The notes: generated by a model not told the origin, from the letters alone. DNA of 8,691 nt from an uncultured Rhodospirillaceae bacterium (GCA_913048145.1 CAJWVP010000107.1:1-8691), one strand, 5' to 3'. Shown: positions 1-6,300, counted from the first letter of the stretch. Numbers and translations are program-made.

Positions 1-383
1 TGGCCGGCGCGGCGCGGCGGCAGCTGATCAATTAGCGCTTTCGCCAGTTCGCCAATTTCGGGGAATGCCGCAGTGGCGCGCCGCATGGAATCCGGGTTGA
101 GCGGATAACCCTCAACCGAAACAAAACTCAACCGTCCCGATTGGCCTCTGTCTCGCCAAGATTTCCACGTTGTAAGAAAGTTCAGCCCTGTCCCGAACCC
201 TAGCTCACCGATGGTGAACTGTGTGCGGTCACGCCAGCGGTCGGGGAGGTCGTTTCCAGCCAAAAAGACGTGGCGGGCTTCTGCCAGACCGTTCTCCACC
301 GAATAATATGGATCGTCAAAGCGATCAGACACGGGAACCGCGCCACCGCGCCAAGAAATATCAGGATCCAAGAGATTCGACAT
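1..383 (-). CDS. mnmC: tRNA (mnm5s2U34) methyltransferase domain of MnmC/MnmD, C-terminus cut off by window edge
   Basis: This is the SAM-dependent methyltransferase that converts 5-aminomethyl-2-thiouridine to mnm5s2U at wobble position 34 of certain tRNAs. The 127 visible residues contain the family N-terminus: a GGAVPVSDRFDDPYYS segment (residues 13-28), then GLAEARHVFLAGN (32-44), which is typical of the family. The SAM-binding loop GELGFGTGLNFL spans residues 59-70, and VSVEGYPL (88-95) corresponds to the acidic strand end after motif I. The ATG at 383-381 is chosen because MSNLLDPDISWRGG matches the usual start. The frame stays open upstream to a TAG with an in-frame GTG, and no clear Shine-Dalgarno is visible, so the start is not certain. 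In many proteobacteria this domain is fused to an FAD-dependent oxidase (full MnmC); the fusion cannot be judged here because the gene leaves the window. It is divergent from the PEBP gene with about 105 bases between. Confidence 0.9.
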   Translation of the reverse strand, partial: MSNLLDPDISWRGGAVPVSDRFDDPYYSVENGLAEARHVFLAGNDLPDRWRDRTQFTIGELGFGTGLNFLTTWKSWRDRGQSGRLSFVSVEGYPLNPDSMRRATAAFPEIGELAKALIDQLPPRRAG

Positions 384-428
384 ATTCGGTGATAACGCGG
401 GCTGGCGCGAGGTGCAAACACTGGCCAC

Positions 429-448
429 AATAGCTACGCGAGGCTATT
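429..448. repeat. short inverted repeat in the mnmC/PEBP divergent spacer
   Basis: AATAGC at 429-434 is the exact inverse complement of GCTATT at 443-448, with an 8-base spacer. The hexamer CAATAG also occurs as a direct repeat at 428-433 and 455-460. The element lies between two divergent genes, where an operator could sit. The stem is too short for an independent terminator. Its function is unknown, and chance occurrence is possible. Confidence 0.3.
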
Positions 449-475
449 CTCCGACAATAGAAAATGTTGAATTTC

Positions 476-483
476 AGAGGAGG
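476..483 (+). promoter_or_regulatory. ribosome binding site of the PEBP gene
   Basis: AGAGGAGG lies 5 bases before the ATG at 489. It is a near-perfect anti-Shine-Dalgarno match and fixes that ATG as the start, excluding the overlapping out-of-frame ATGs at 412 and 464. Confidence 0.85.
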
Positions 484-488
484 CCCCC

Positions 489-1133
489 ATGTCAGGAACC
501 CTTACCGTCACTTCGGACGCCTTCAAGGACGGCGACCCGATCCCAGAAAAATATGCTTTCTGCGCACCTTGCGTCGAGGAGCATTCAAAGATGAGTACCA
601 ATATCAGCCCTGCGCTAAGCTGGTCCGCAGGCCCCGAGGGCACCAAGAGCTATGCGATAATCTGCGTTGATGTGGACGTACCGACAATTTTCGACAACAT
701 CAACACGGAAGGCAAAACCATTCCCGCGGACCAGCCCCGTCAGGATTTCTTTCACGGCCTTCTGGTGGACGTGTCAGCGAACCGCACCAACTTGGCCGAA
801 GGCGAAGAATCGGGCGGTCTGGTTGCCAAGGGCAAGCCGATTGGCCGCGTGCCACACGGCGTGCGGGGAATCAACGACTTCACCATGTTTATGGCATCGA
901 ACTCAGACATGGCCGGCAACTACGGCGGATATGATGGTCCCTGCCCGCCCTGGAACGATGAGTTGCTGCACCACTACGAATTTCGGGTATACGCCCTGGA
1001 CGTGGACAGCCTGGGCCTGGATGAAGGCGGTGAGTTTCGTGGCGCAGAGGTCATGGCCGCCCTGGAAGGCCACATCCTGGCGGAAGGAAAGCTGACGGGC
1101 ACTTATACCCAAAACCCGGATGTTTCGTCCTAG
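489..1133 (+). CDS. YbhB/YbcL family Raf kinase inhibitor-like (PEBP) protein
   Basis: This is a member of the phosphatidylethanolamine-binding protein fold, whose bacterial members bind small anionic ligands and mostly lack a proven function. The family blocks appear in order in the 214 residues: SPALSW (40-45), the CVDVDVP equivalent of DPDAP (59-65), FFHGLLVDV (87-95) replacing the usual HW motif, GYDGPCPPWND (147-157), HHYEFRVYALD (161-171) and a late GHILAEGKLTGTY (194-206). The conserved residues expected to line the anion pocket (Asp61, Asp63, His89, the GPCPP loop) are present. At 214 residues it is longer than E. coli YbhB (about 158). The extra length lies partly in the N-terminal Cys-containing loop (about 22-37) and in an insertion around residues 66-86. 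No signal peptide is visible, so it is probably cytoplasmic. The gene stands alone on the plus strand and ends on the stop codon of the convergent TIGR03084 gene. Physiological role not assignable from sequence. Confidence 0.93.
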   Translation: MSGTLTVTSDAFKDGDPIPEKYAFCAPCVEEHSKMSTNISPALSWSAGPEGTKSYAIICVDVDVPTIFDNINTEGKTIPADQPRQDFFHGLLVDVSANRTNLAEGEESGGLVAKGKPIGRVPHGVRGINDFTMFMASNSDMAGNYGGYDGPCPPWNDELLHHYEFRVYALDVDSLGLDEGGEFRGAEVMAALEGHILAEGKLTGTYTQNPDVSS

Positions 1134-1930
1134 GCCTTGCGTCGCGTCCCTGGGGCCGGTGGCGTTTGGGGCGGTCCGGCGAAGCATTGGGCCACTGCCA
1201 TCCAACGATTGGCGACATCGCCGATCACGGTCAAATCCGTGTCGGCGATGTTGCGTGTCTGGGTGACTACTTGGCAGAACCCTTCGGCCGGGCCCTCAAT
1301 ACGGTTGGTATTCGAAGCCTCATTCCATTCCCACAAAGCTCCCGACGGCGCGGTCAGACGCACGTAGGGTTTGCCCTCTGGTACGGGCTCATCGCGGTTG
1401 ATGAAGGTCCAGTCAAAGGTATTGATGCCCATGACGCAGATATTCTTGATCCGATCTCCACTGATCCGGTCCTCGCCTAGAAGATCGTATATGGCCTGAG
1501 TATGGGACCAGGTCTCCATTAAGCGTGCGGTGATGGAGGATCGAACACTCATGTCCGGCCCGGCCCACTTCACCCGCTTCTTCGGATCAGCGACGGCAAA
1601 CCGATCGCACATGCTGGGATAATAGGCGCGCCATTCCTCGAAAAGCGCTCGCCCCTTGAGGCCCTCCATGAGCCGATCCGTGGCGTCAATAAGAGTTTCG
1701 CCGTGTGTCTTCCGGGCGGCGCGCATTTCGCCGTATTCACGGACAAACCGGGGCTCGTCGTGAACCGATAAATCGGCCATAACGTTAAAGAAATGCAAGT
1801 GCTGCATAATATGGTTGATAGTCCAGGCCTTGAACCCGGTCGGCCGCTTGAAATCGACGTCCGACATCGGGGCTAGAAGTTCGGCGACGACGTCACACTC
1901 TTCACGGAAATCGTTCGCTTGAGGCATCAT
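1130..1930 (-). CDS. TIGR03084 family metal-binding protein (DinB/MDMPI-like)
   Basis: This 266-residue protein matches the TIGR03084 family along its full length: an N-terminal DFREECDVVAELLAPMSD stretch (7-24), RPTGFKAWTINHIMQHLHF (29-47), KWAGPDMSVRSSITARLMET (121-140), LTAPSGALWEW (192-202), GFCQVVTQTRNIADT (217-231) and the C-terminal AQCFAGPPQTPPAPGTR (247-263). It has the helical-bundle fold of DinB and mycothiol-dependent maleylpyruvate isomerase. The likely metal ligands are His44, Glu139 and His143; the ExxxH spacing agrees with that isomerase. No member is known to me to have a defined reaction, so thiol-dependent chemistry is an inference from the fold. The start is the first of two tandem ATGs, with GAGGAG about 8 bases upstream. 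That ATG overlaps the TGA of the upstream biotin-domain remnant as ATGA, implying former translational coupling. The gene is downstream of the acyl-CoA synthetase, which suggests acyl-CoA metabolism. Confidence 0.92.
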   Translation of the reverse strand: MMPQANDFREECDVVAELLAPMSDVDFKRPTGFKAWTINHIMQHLHFFNVMADLSVHDEPRFVREYGEMRAARKTHGETLIDATDRLMEGLKGRALFEEWRAYYPSMCDRFAVADPKKRVKWAGPDMSVRSSITARLMETWSHTQAIYDLLGEDRISGDRIKNICVMGINTFDWTFINRDEPVPEGKPYVRLTAPSGALWEWNEASNTNRIEGPAEGFCQVVTQTRNIADTDLTVIGDVANRWMAVAQCFAGPPQTPPAPGTRRKA

Positions 1931-2178
1931 GGATTGGTCTCCTCAATCTTGAACATGGCCGCATCGGCGGCGATCTGTATCCCCAATCAGAACATATCGT
2001 CGCTGACCGCGTGGTTCACTAGGGTAAGGATGTCGTGCTGCATCTTCATGACCCCAAGGACTGCCAGTCGAGTGCCGGCGCTCCCCGATTATCTCGGCTC
2101 CACGAATCCCTCCGGGACGGTTCCATGCAAGGGCGCGGTGATCTGTAAGGTTGCGCGCCCGAGCGTCTTCACACTCAC
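1927..2178 (-). pseudogene. decayed stand-alone biotin carboxyl carrier (biotin/lipoyl attachment) domain
   Basis: From a possible GTG start at 2178, one frame of 84 codons reads as a biotinyl domain interrupted by TAA (2091-2089, codon 30) and TGA (1989-1987, codon 64). It shows ITAPLHGTV (13-21), AGTRLAVLGVMKMQHDI (34-50) and IAADAAMFKIEE (68-79). Compared from memory with the transcarboxylase 1.3S subunit (APLAGTV...VLEAMKMETEI...LIKIG), the match runs gap-free. Exactly 23 residues separate GT from MKM in both, and the first stop falls where the family has Asp in its Gly-Asp turn. The biotin-accepting Lys would be codon 45 (2046-2044). Some conserved positions have changed, for example Gly to His and Pro to Leu at 53-56. 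The frame ends in TGA overlapping the next gene's ATG. Such domains carry carboxybiotin in acyl-CoA carboxylases. Two nonsense changes without frameshifts suggest decay by point mutation; sequencing error at both sites is less likely but possible. Confidence 0.8.
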
Positions 2179-2209
2179 GCCGGTATAGCAAAACGGCAGC
2201 CATGTGGAT

Positions 2210-4300
2210 CTACATACTCGTTTTCGGGACGATCAAGGCATCCACGGCGACGGCCCCGTCGGACAGCACCAGGAAGGGATTAATGTCGATAGTCTCAATC
2301 ACTTCAGCATTCTCAGCGGCAAACACGGAGAGCCGCGCCAGGGCGTCCGCCAGGGCATCAATATCTGCCGGCGGCGCGCCACGCACGCCGTCTAGCATGG
2401 AGCGACCTTGAATCTCGTCGATCATGCGGCGTGCCTCGTCCATCCCAAAGGGCGCCAGGCGGAAGGTGACGTCCTTCAAGACTTCAACGAAGACGCCACC
2501 GAGCCCGAACATGACCGCCGGGCCGAAGACCGGATCGCTGACCACGCCCATGACGGTCTCGACCCCGTCGGAAACCATCTCCGCGACGATGACTCCGTCG
2601 ATTCGGGCATCTGGCGCGGCATCGGCCGCGCGCTGAATTAAAGTCGCGTAACCATCGTGAACGGCGTCTTTCGTCTCAAGATTCAGTAAGACGCCACCGA
2701 TCTCGGTCTTGTGCAGTATGTCCGGCGAGGCGATTTTCAGGACCACCGGTCCGCCGATGTCGCGCCATATGGCTACCGCCGCATCAGCATCTCCAGCTAA
2801 TCCTTCTTTAGTCACGGGGATACCGGCGCTGCCGAGGATGGCCTTTGCTTCGTGTTCGGCTACCGACGCCGTGGGCGCGGGCATTGCCTGCGCTGGCAGC
2901 GCCGGCGGCGCGTTGGGTCGGCCTCGGCGATAAATCTCCCCGAACCGGGTAAGCGCCGCCATGGCGCGAACCGCCAGGGACGGATCATCGAAGCAGGGGT
3001 AGCCCATGTCCTCGTATGTGCGGACCAACCCAACGGAAGCCTGCATGCTCATGATCATCGGCTCATCCGGATACTTCTCCTTAAGGCCACCAAAAATTTT
3101 CAGGCAAACATCCTTGGTGAAGGGTGACTCGGGGACGCTGGCCATATAAATGATGTGGGAATCGTAATCGGCTTCATCGACAGTAAGACTGACGTTCTTT
3201 TCCATGAGGTCAGGGTCGTTGAGGGCCTGGGCGGTGAAGTCGACCGGATTGTTGACGCCCGCATAGGGGATCATTTCCTTCAACTTCTTCTGCACCGCGT
3301 TGGGCAGCGGCATTACATCCAAATCGCGTTTGACCGACGCGTCGGCCATCTGCACGCCGACGCCGCCGGAAATGGTCTGCAGGCTGATCTTGTTGCCGGC
3401 CGGGAAGCGACCAAACTGGCAGGCATAAGCTACATCCGCTAATTCTTCAGTGGTTTCGGCACGGTAGACCCCATACTGGCGGAACAAAGCCTCATAGACC
3501 GCGTCCGCACCCGCTAGAGACGCCGTATGCGACGCCGCGGCACGGGCGCCAGCATCGGTCGTACCAACTTTCATAAAGACCACGGGCTTTTCCGCATCGC
3601 GCGCCGTTTCCAGGGCCTGGCAAATGCGGTCAGCATTCTTCATGCCCTCCGCATAGGCTAGAATGACATCCACGTCCGGGGTTTGCGCGTAGTATTCAAT
3701 CACTTCCGCAACGTCTACGTCGGCCTCGTTCCCAGTAGTTACCCAATAATTAGTACCGACGCCGCGCTTTTGCGCCGCGAGAAACAGGTGTGAGCCATAC
3801 GCGCCACTTTGGCTAATGATGCCGGCGGTACCGTTGGCGACCTTAATCATGCTAGGAGCATTAGCGAAGGTCCCGAACCAACCGTGCGCGATATTGAAGA
3901 TGCCAAGGCAATTCGGACCTATGATACGCATCCCGGTCTCCGCGGCGATGGCACTGATCTCCGCTTGGGTCGCTTCCTCACCCATTTCAGCGAAACCCGA
4001 CGTGAAAATCACCGCGCTCTTCACGCCGCATTCGGCGCAATCGCGGATAACGTCGACCGCGATGGCAGCGGGCACGGAGATAATGGCGCTGTCAACAGCC
4101 TCGGGCACGTCCTTGATACTAGAATAGGCCTTCAGGCCTTGTACCGTTTCGCGATTCTTGTTTACCGGGAAGATGTTGCCCTTGAAACCCTGCTCCTTGG
4201 TGAAATGAAGGGGGCGTCCGCCGATTCGTGATGGCGTATCCGATGCGCCAATGACGGCGATGGAATTAGGTTTCAAAAGTGGTTCGAGTGAATACGCCAT
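2210..4300 (-). CDS. acyl-CoA synthetase, ADP(NDP)-forming, fused alpha-beta type
   Basis: This enzyme joins a carboxylic acid to CoA with ATP cleavage to ADP, or runs in reverse to make ATP; the acid cannot be read from sequence. The 696 residues hold the full set of domains. First is a CoA-binding Rossmann domain (IAVIGASDTPSRIGG 14-28, NIFPVNKNRE 42-51, IIGPNCLGIFN 126-136). Then come succinyl-CoA-ligase-like domains (GIISQSGAYGSHLF 160-173, TTGNEADVDVAEVIEYY 188-204, AASHTASLAGADAVYEAL 255-272). Last is an ATP-grasp_5 domain from about 475 (VVLKIASPDILHKTEIGG 519-536, VMFGLGGVFVEVLKDVTFRL 596-615, IDINPF 671-676). The two relay histidines are present: His258 in SHTASLAG, matching the phosphohistidine of archaeal ACD alpha subunits, and His530 in HKTEIGG. 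AAGGAA lies about 10 bases before the ATG. It is the first gene of a minus-strand cluster with the biotin remnant (31 bases away) and the TIGR03084 gene. Confidence 0.95.
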   Translation of the reverse strand: MAYSLEPLLKPNSIAVIGASDTPSRIGGRPLHFTKEQGFKGNIFPVNKNRETVQGLKAYSSIKDVPEAVDSAIISVPAAIAVDVIRDCAECGVKSAVIFTSGFAEMGEEATQAEISAIAAETGMRIIGPNCLGIFNIAHGWFGTFANAPSMIKVANGTAGIISQSGAYGSHLFLAAQKRGVGTNYWVTTGNEADVDVAEVIEYYAQTPDVDVILAYAEGMKNADRICQALETARDAEKPVVFMKVGTTDAGARAAASHTASLAGADAVYEALFRQYGVYRAETTEELADVAYACQFGRFPAGNKISLQTISGGVGVQMADASVKRDLDVMPLPNAVQKKLKEMIPYAGVNNPVDFTAQALNDPDLMEKNVSLTVDEADYDSHIIYMASVPESPFTKDVCLKIFGGLKEKYPDEPMIMSMQASVGLVRTYEDMGYPCFDDPSLAVRAMAALTRFGEIYRRGRPNAPPALPAQAMPAPTASVAEHEAKAILGSAGIPVTKEGLAGDADAAVAIWRDIGGPVVLKIASPDILHKTEIGGVLLNLETKDAVHDGYATLIQRAADAAPDARIDGVIVAEMVSDGVETVMGVVSDPVFGPAVMFGLGGVFVEVLKDVTFRLAPFGMDEARRMIDEIQGRSMLDGVRGAPPADIDALADALARLSVFAAENAEVIETIDINPFLVLSDGAVAVDALIVPKTSM

Positions 4301-4516
4301 GGCGTGCGAATTCCTTCTAGGGGGTAGTTAATTGGTCGGCGAGGTCCCGGGGCACCAGCATAACAAGAATTTGCTAGGCATGGATGAGACCCGACATATC
4401 TGTGATGAAGGAAATTTGCATATCATTATATTCGCAGAGGTTGAGTCCGGCGGCATCAAAAATGAGCGCATCCGATTTACCATCGATATTCATGCCCCCG
4501 TTCGAGCGTCGTGCGG
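4301..4516. other. AT-richer spacer between map and the acyl-CoA synthetase gene
   Basis: These 216 bases are poorer in G+C than the flanking genes. The minus strand carries a perfect TATAAT (complement of 4425-4430) but no good -35 box 16-18 bases upstream. If it were a -10 element, the synthetase leader would be about 118 bases. A 39-codon minus frame (4493-4374, MNIDGKSDALIFDAAG...) and a 62-codon plus frame (4332-4520) are both open. Neither has a convincing ribosome binding site, and neither is recognisable. I see no strong terminator after map. Confidence 0.5.
4425..4430 (-). promoter_or_regulatory. possible -10 box for the acyl-CoA synthetase gene
   Basis: The hexamer reads TATAAT on the minus strand, in an AT-rich stretch upstream of the synthetase start. 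No -35 hexamer at proper spacing is visible, so this is a weak prediction from one element only. Confidence 0.2.
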
Positions 4517-5344
4517 CTAAATATCATAAGGCGGTTTATTGAGACCTTCCGGTGACAAGGTAAACACTTCGTAGCCGTCTTCGGTGACGGCTAGGGAATG
4601 TTCGAACTGGGCTGAAAGGGATCGATCCTTGGTCACCGCCGTCCAACCGTCGGAAAGAATCTTCACATCGAACCGTCCCACGTTGATCATAGGCTCAATT
4701 GTGAAGAACATGCCGGCCTGCAAAACGTCGCCCTCGCCCGGACGGCCAAAGTGCATCACATTGGGCGCGTCGTGAAACACCTTGCCTAGGCCGTGCCCGC
4801 AGAAATCGCGCACCACGGAGAACCGCTCGCCTTCGGCATAGGATTGGATAGCGTGTCCGATATCCCCCAGGGTCGCACCCGGCTTGACCATGCGGATACC
4901 GCGCCACATCGCCTCGAACGTAACATCGATCAAGCGTTGGGCTTTGACGCTTGTCTTCCCGACGGTGAACATACGGCTTGAATCGCCGTGCCAGCCGTCA
5001 ACGATCACGGTGACATCGATATTGATGGCATCGCCATCCTGCAGGCGCTTGTCACCGGGGATGCCGTGGCAAACGACGTGGTTAATAGACGTGCAAATGG
5101 ACTTGGGGAACCCCCGATATCCCAACGGCGCCGGCACCGCGCCGCGGTCAACAATGAATTGGTGGCACATCTTGTCCAATTCTTCAGTGGTGGTGCGCGG
5201 CTGCACGTGGGGCGTGATGAAGTCCAGGCATTCGGCGGCCAGACGACCGGCGCGACGCATCCCCTCGTAACTCTCGGGGCCGTGAATTTTGATATGCCGG
5301 CCATCGCGGCCCAGCGTCCGGGTAATCAGGTCTTCTTGCATCAC
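4517..5344 (-). CDS. map: type I methionine aminopeptidase
   Basis: It removes the initiator methionine from nascent proteins in the cytoplasm, using a two-metal site. All active-site residues are present at a constant offset of 13-14 from E. coli MAP: His93 (VVCHGIPG), Asp110 and Asp121 (INIDVTVIVDGWHGD), His184 (FCGHGLGKVFH), His191, Glu217 (FTIEPM) and Glu248 (SAQFEHS). The length of 275 residues is slightly above the 264 of E. coli because of a longer N-terminus. The eukaryote-type zinc-finger N-terminal extension is absent. The start is either GTG (5344) or the adjacent ATG (5341). Neither has a clear Shine-Dalgarno sequence; a CATAAT just upstream may be a promoter element giving a nearly leaderless message. 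The gene lies 70 bases downstream of sfsA on the same strand, an arrangement I recall from other alphaproteobacteria, so the two are probably transcribed together. Confidence 0.97.
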   Translation of the reverse strand: MMQEDLITRTLGRDGRHIKIHGPESYEGMRRAGRLAAECLDFITPHVQPRTTTEELDKMCHQFIVDRGAVPAPLGYRGFPKSICTSINHVVCHGIPGDKRLQDGDAINIDVTVIVDGWHGDSSRMFTVGKTSVKAQRLIDVTFEAMWRGIRMVKPGATLGDIGHAIQSYAEGERFSVVRDFCGHGLGKVFHDAPNVMHFGRPGEGDVLQAGMFFTIEPMINVGRFDVKILSDGWTAVTKDRSLSAQFEHSLAVTEDGYEVFTLSPEGLNKPPYDI

Positions 5345-5348
5345 GAGA

Positions 5349-5354
5349 TTATGC
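5349..5354 (-). promoter_or_regulatory. possible -10 box immediately upstream of map
   Basis: CATAAT on the minus strand lies 4 bases before the GTG candidate start of map. TAGGCA (4 of 6 matches to TTGACA) lies 18 bases further upstream. If functional, transcription would begin at about the start codon. This would fit the missing Shine-Dalgarno, but the evidence is thin. Confidence 0.2.
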
Positions 5355-5414
5355 CAGTAATTGGACCATTTTGCCTAGCGCAGTCCGCCCCCAACACCCT
5401 TAGAGATAAGCGCG

Positions 5415-6125
5415 TCAGCCGAGAAATTCCACCGGCTTTGCAACGTTAATCTCCTTTGGGGTAAGCTTGCAATTGAAGGCGACCACCTCCACGCCGGACT
5501 TGCGGGCCTTGTCCAAGGCCTCGCCATAGGTGGGATCGATATCCCGGGCAATGGCCATGCTGTCGGCGTCGCCGCGTTGAAGCAGATAGAACATGACCGC
5601 CCGGTGGCCTTCCTTGACCATGTCAGAAAGCTCCGCCAGGTGCTTGGCACCACGCGCCGTTATGCCGTCTGGAAACTCGACCGGCGCGCCCTTGGTCAGA
5701 TCGCGACGCATGGTGACGTTTTTGACTTCCACATAGCAATTCCGACCGTCCGCCATCTCCAGCAACACGTCGATGCGAGAGTTATTGCCGTATTTCACCT
5801 CACGTCGCAAGTTGTCGAACCCCGTGAGAGACGGCACCTTGCCCGCCACAATCGCCTCTGCGACCAGTGTATTGGGATGCTGCGTGTTTATCCCCACAAG
5901 CGATCGCTTGATTTGGATCATCTCCCACGTAAACTTGAGTTTCCGGTCCGGATTCTTAGCCGGACTGAGCCAGACCTCGGCGCCGGGTTCATCAACGCTA
6001 ATCATGGATCCGGAATTGGCGCAATGGGCGGTCACCACGTCGCCATTTGCCAACGTGACGTCAGCCATAAAACGCTTATAGCGCTTGATCAATTGACCTT
6101 GAATCAAAGGAGCGTGAAATTTCAT
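5415..6125 (-). CDS. sfsA: SfsA family protein (sugar fermentation stimulation protein homolog)
   Basis: The 236-residue product has the length and the motifs of SfsA: KRYKRFMADVTLANGD (14-29), HCANSGSM (34-41), LVGINTQHPN (76-85), NNSRIDVLL (114-122), CYVEVKNVTM (130-139), FPDGITARGAKHLAEL (151-166) and AVMFYLLQRGDA (176-187). The family combines an OB-fold-like N-terminal part with a PD-(D/E)XK nuclease-like core. Asp119, Glu133 and Lys135 fit the D...ExK signature. It was named from an E. coli maltose-utilisation phenotype, and its biological role is still unclear. The start is the ATG at 6125: MKFHAPLIQGQLIKRY is the normal family N-terminus, and AGAGGAAG lies just before it. The frame stays open for 29 more codons to an ATG at 6212, but that extension (MRCRVANGGRG...) is unlike the family and has no ribosome binding site. 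map follows after 70 bases. Confidence 0.96.
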   Translation of the reverse strand: MKFHAPLIQGQLIKRYKRFMADVTLANGDVVTAHCANSGSMISVDEPGAEVWLSPAKNPDRKLKFTWEMIQIKRSLVGINTQHPNTLVAEAIVAGKVPSLTGFDNLRREVKYGNNSRIDVLLEMADGRNCYVEVKNVTMRRDLTKGAPVEFPDGITARGAKHLAELSDMVKEGHRAVMFYLLQRGDADSMAIARDIDPTYGEALDKARKSGVEVVAFNCKLTPKEINVAKPVEFLG

Positions 6126-6126
6126 G

Positions 6127-6134
6127 CTTCCTCT
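6127..6134 (-). promoter_or_regulatory. ribosome binding site deciding the sfsA start
   Basis: AGAGGAAG on the minus strand ends one base before the ATG at 6125, so its core AGGA is about 4 bases from the start. The spacing is short but usable. It supports 6125 rather than the upstream in-frame ATG at 6212. Confidence 0.6.
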
Positions 6135-6201
6135 TAGACGTCTCGACGGCAGCGGGCAAGCGGGCGTTTGCAAATTGATCCCCCGCCCGCCGTTGGCGAC
6201 C

Positions 6202-6226
6202 CGACATCGCACATTTCCAAATGTCG
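6202..6226. repeat. nested inverted repeats upstream of sfsA
   Basis: ACATTTCCAAATGT (6211-6224) is a perfect 14-base palindrome. An outer pair, CGACAT (6202-6207) and ATGTCG (6221-6226), can form a competing stem. The site is about 80 bases before the sfsA start, where a dimeric regulator could bind. No known operator consensus is recognised. Confidence 0.35.
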
Positions 6227-6281
6227 CGGCCGCATGATTTATCCTTAGGTCCCTACCGGATGATTGAATGAGCCATTTAAA

Positions 6282-6293
6282 AGACGGCCGTCT
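6282..6293 (-). terminator. weak terminator-like palindrome
   Basis: AGACGGCCGTCT is a perfect palindrome followed on the minus strand by TTTTAAA. As RNA it gives only a 4-base-pair stem with a GGCC loop, so it would be a weak intrinsic terminator at best. It sits just after the TGA at 6303-6301. Confidence 0.2.
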
Positions 6294-6300
6294 GGGGCCA

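Noticed and set aside
200..430. 76-codon minus-strand ORF over the first part of the window
   Set aside because: It overlaps the MnmC/MnmD methyltransferase in another frame; the true frame runs off the window edge and shows GELGFGTGLNFL.
667..1095. 142-codon plus-strand ORF inside the PEBP gene
   Set aside because: It is the alternative frame of a gene with clear PEBP motifs; composition is Trp/Thr/Arg-rich, typical of a shadow.
1943..2203. 86-codon minus-strand ORF between the TIGR03084 and acyl-CoA synthetase genes
   Set aside because: Its product is Arg-rich and family-less, while another frame over the same bases reads as a biotin domain with correct spacing and MKM motif. The open frame is a shadow of the decayed gene.
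3809..4231. 140-codon plus-strand ORF opposite the acyl-CoA synthetase
   Set aside because: It is antisense to a well-supported conserved domain and has no recognisable motif.
5577..6137. 186-codon plus-strand ORF opposite sfsA
   Set aside because: It is entirely antisense to sfsA, without family similarity; its length reflects the codon bias of the real gene.
6126..6212. 29-codon N-terminal extension of SfsA from the ATG at 6212
   Set aside because: SfsA proteins begin at about MxFxxPLxxGxLxxRY, which is encoded from 6125 with an adjacent ribosome binding site; the extension has neither similarity nor a site.
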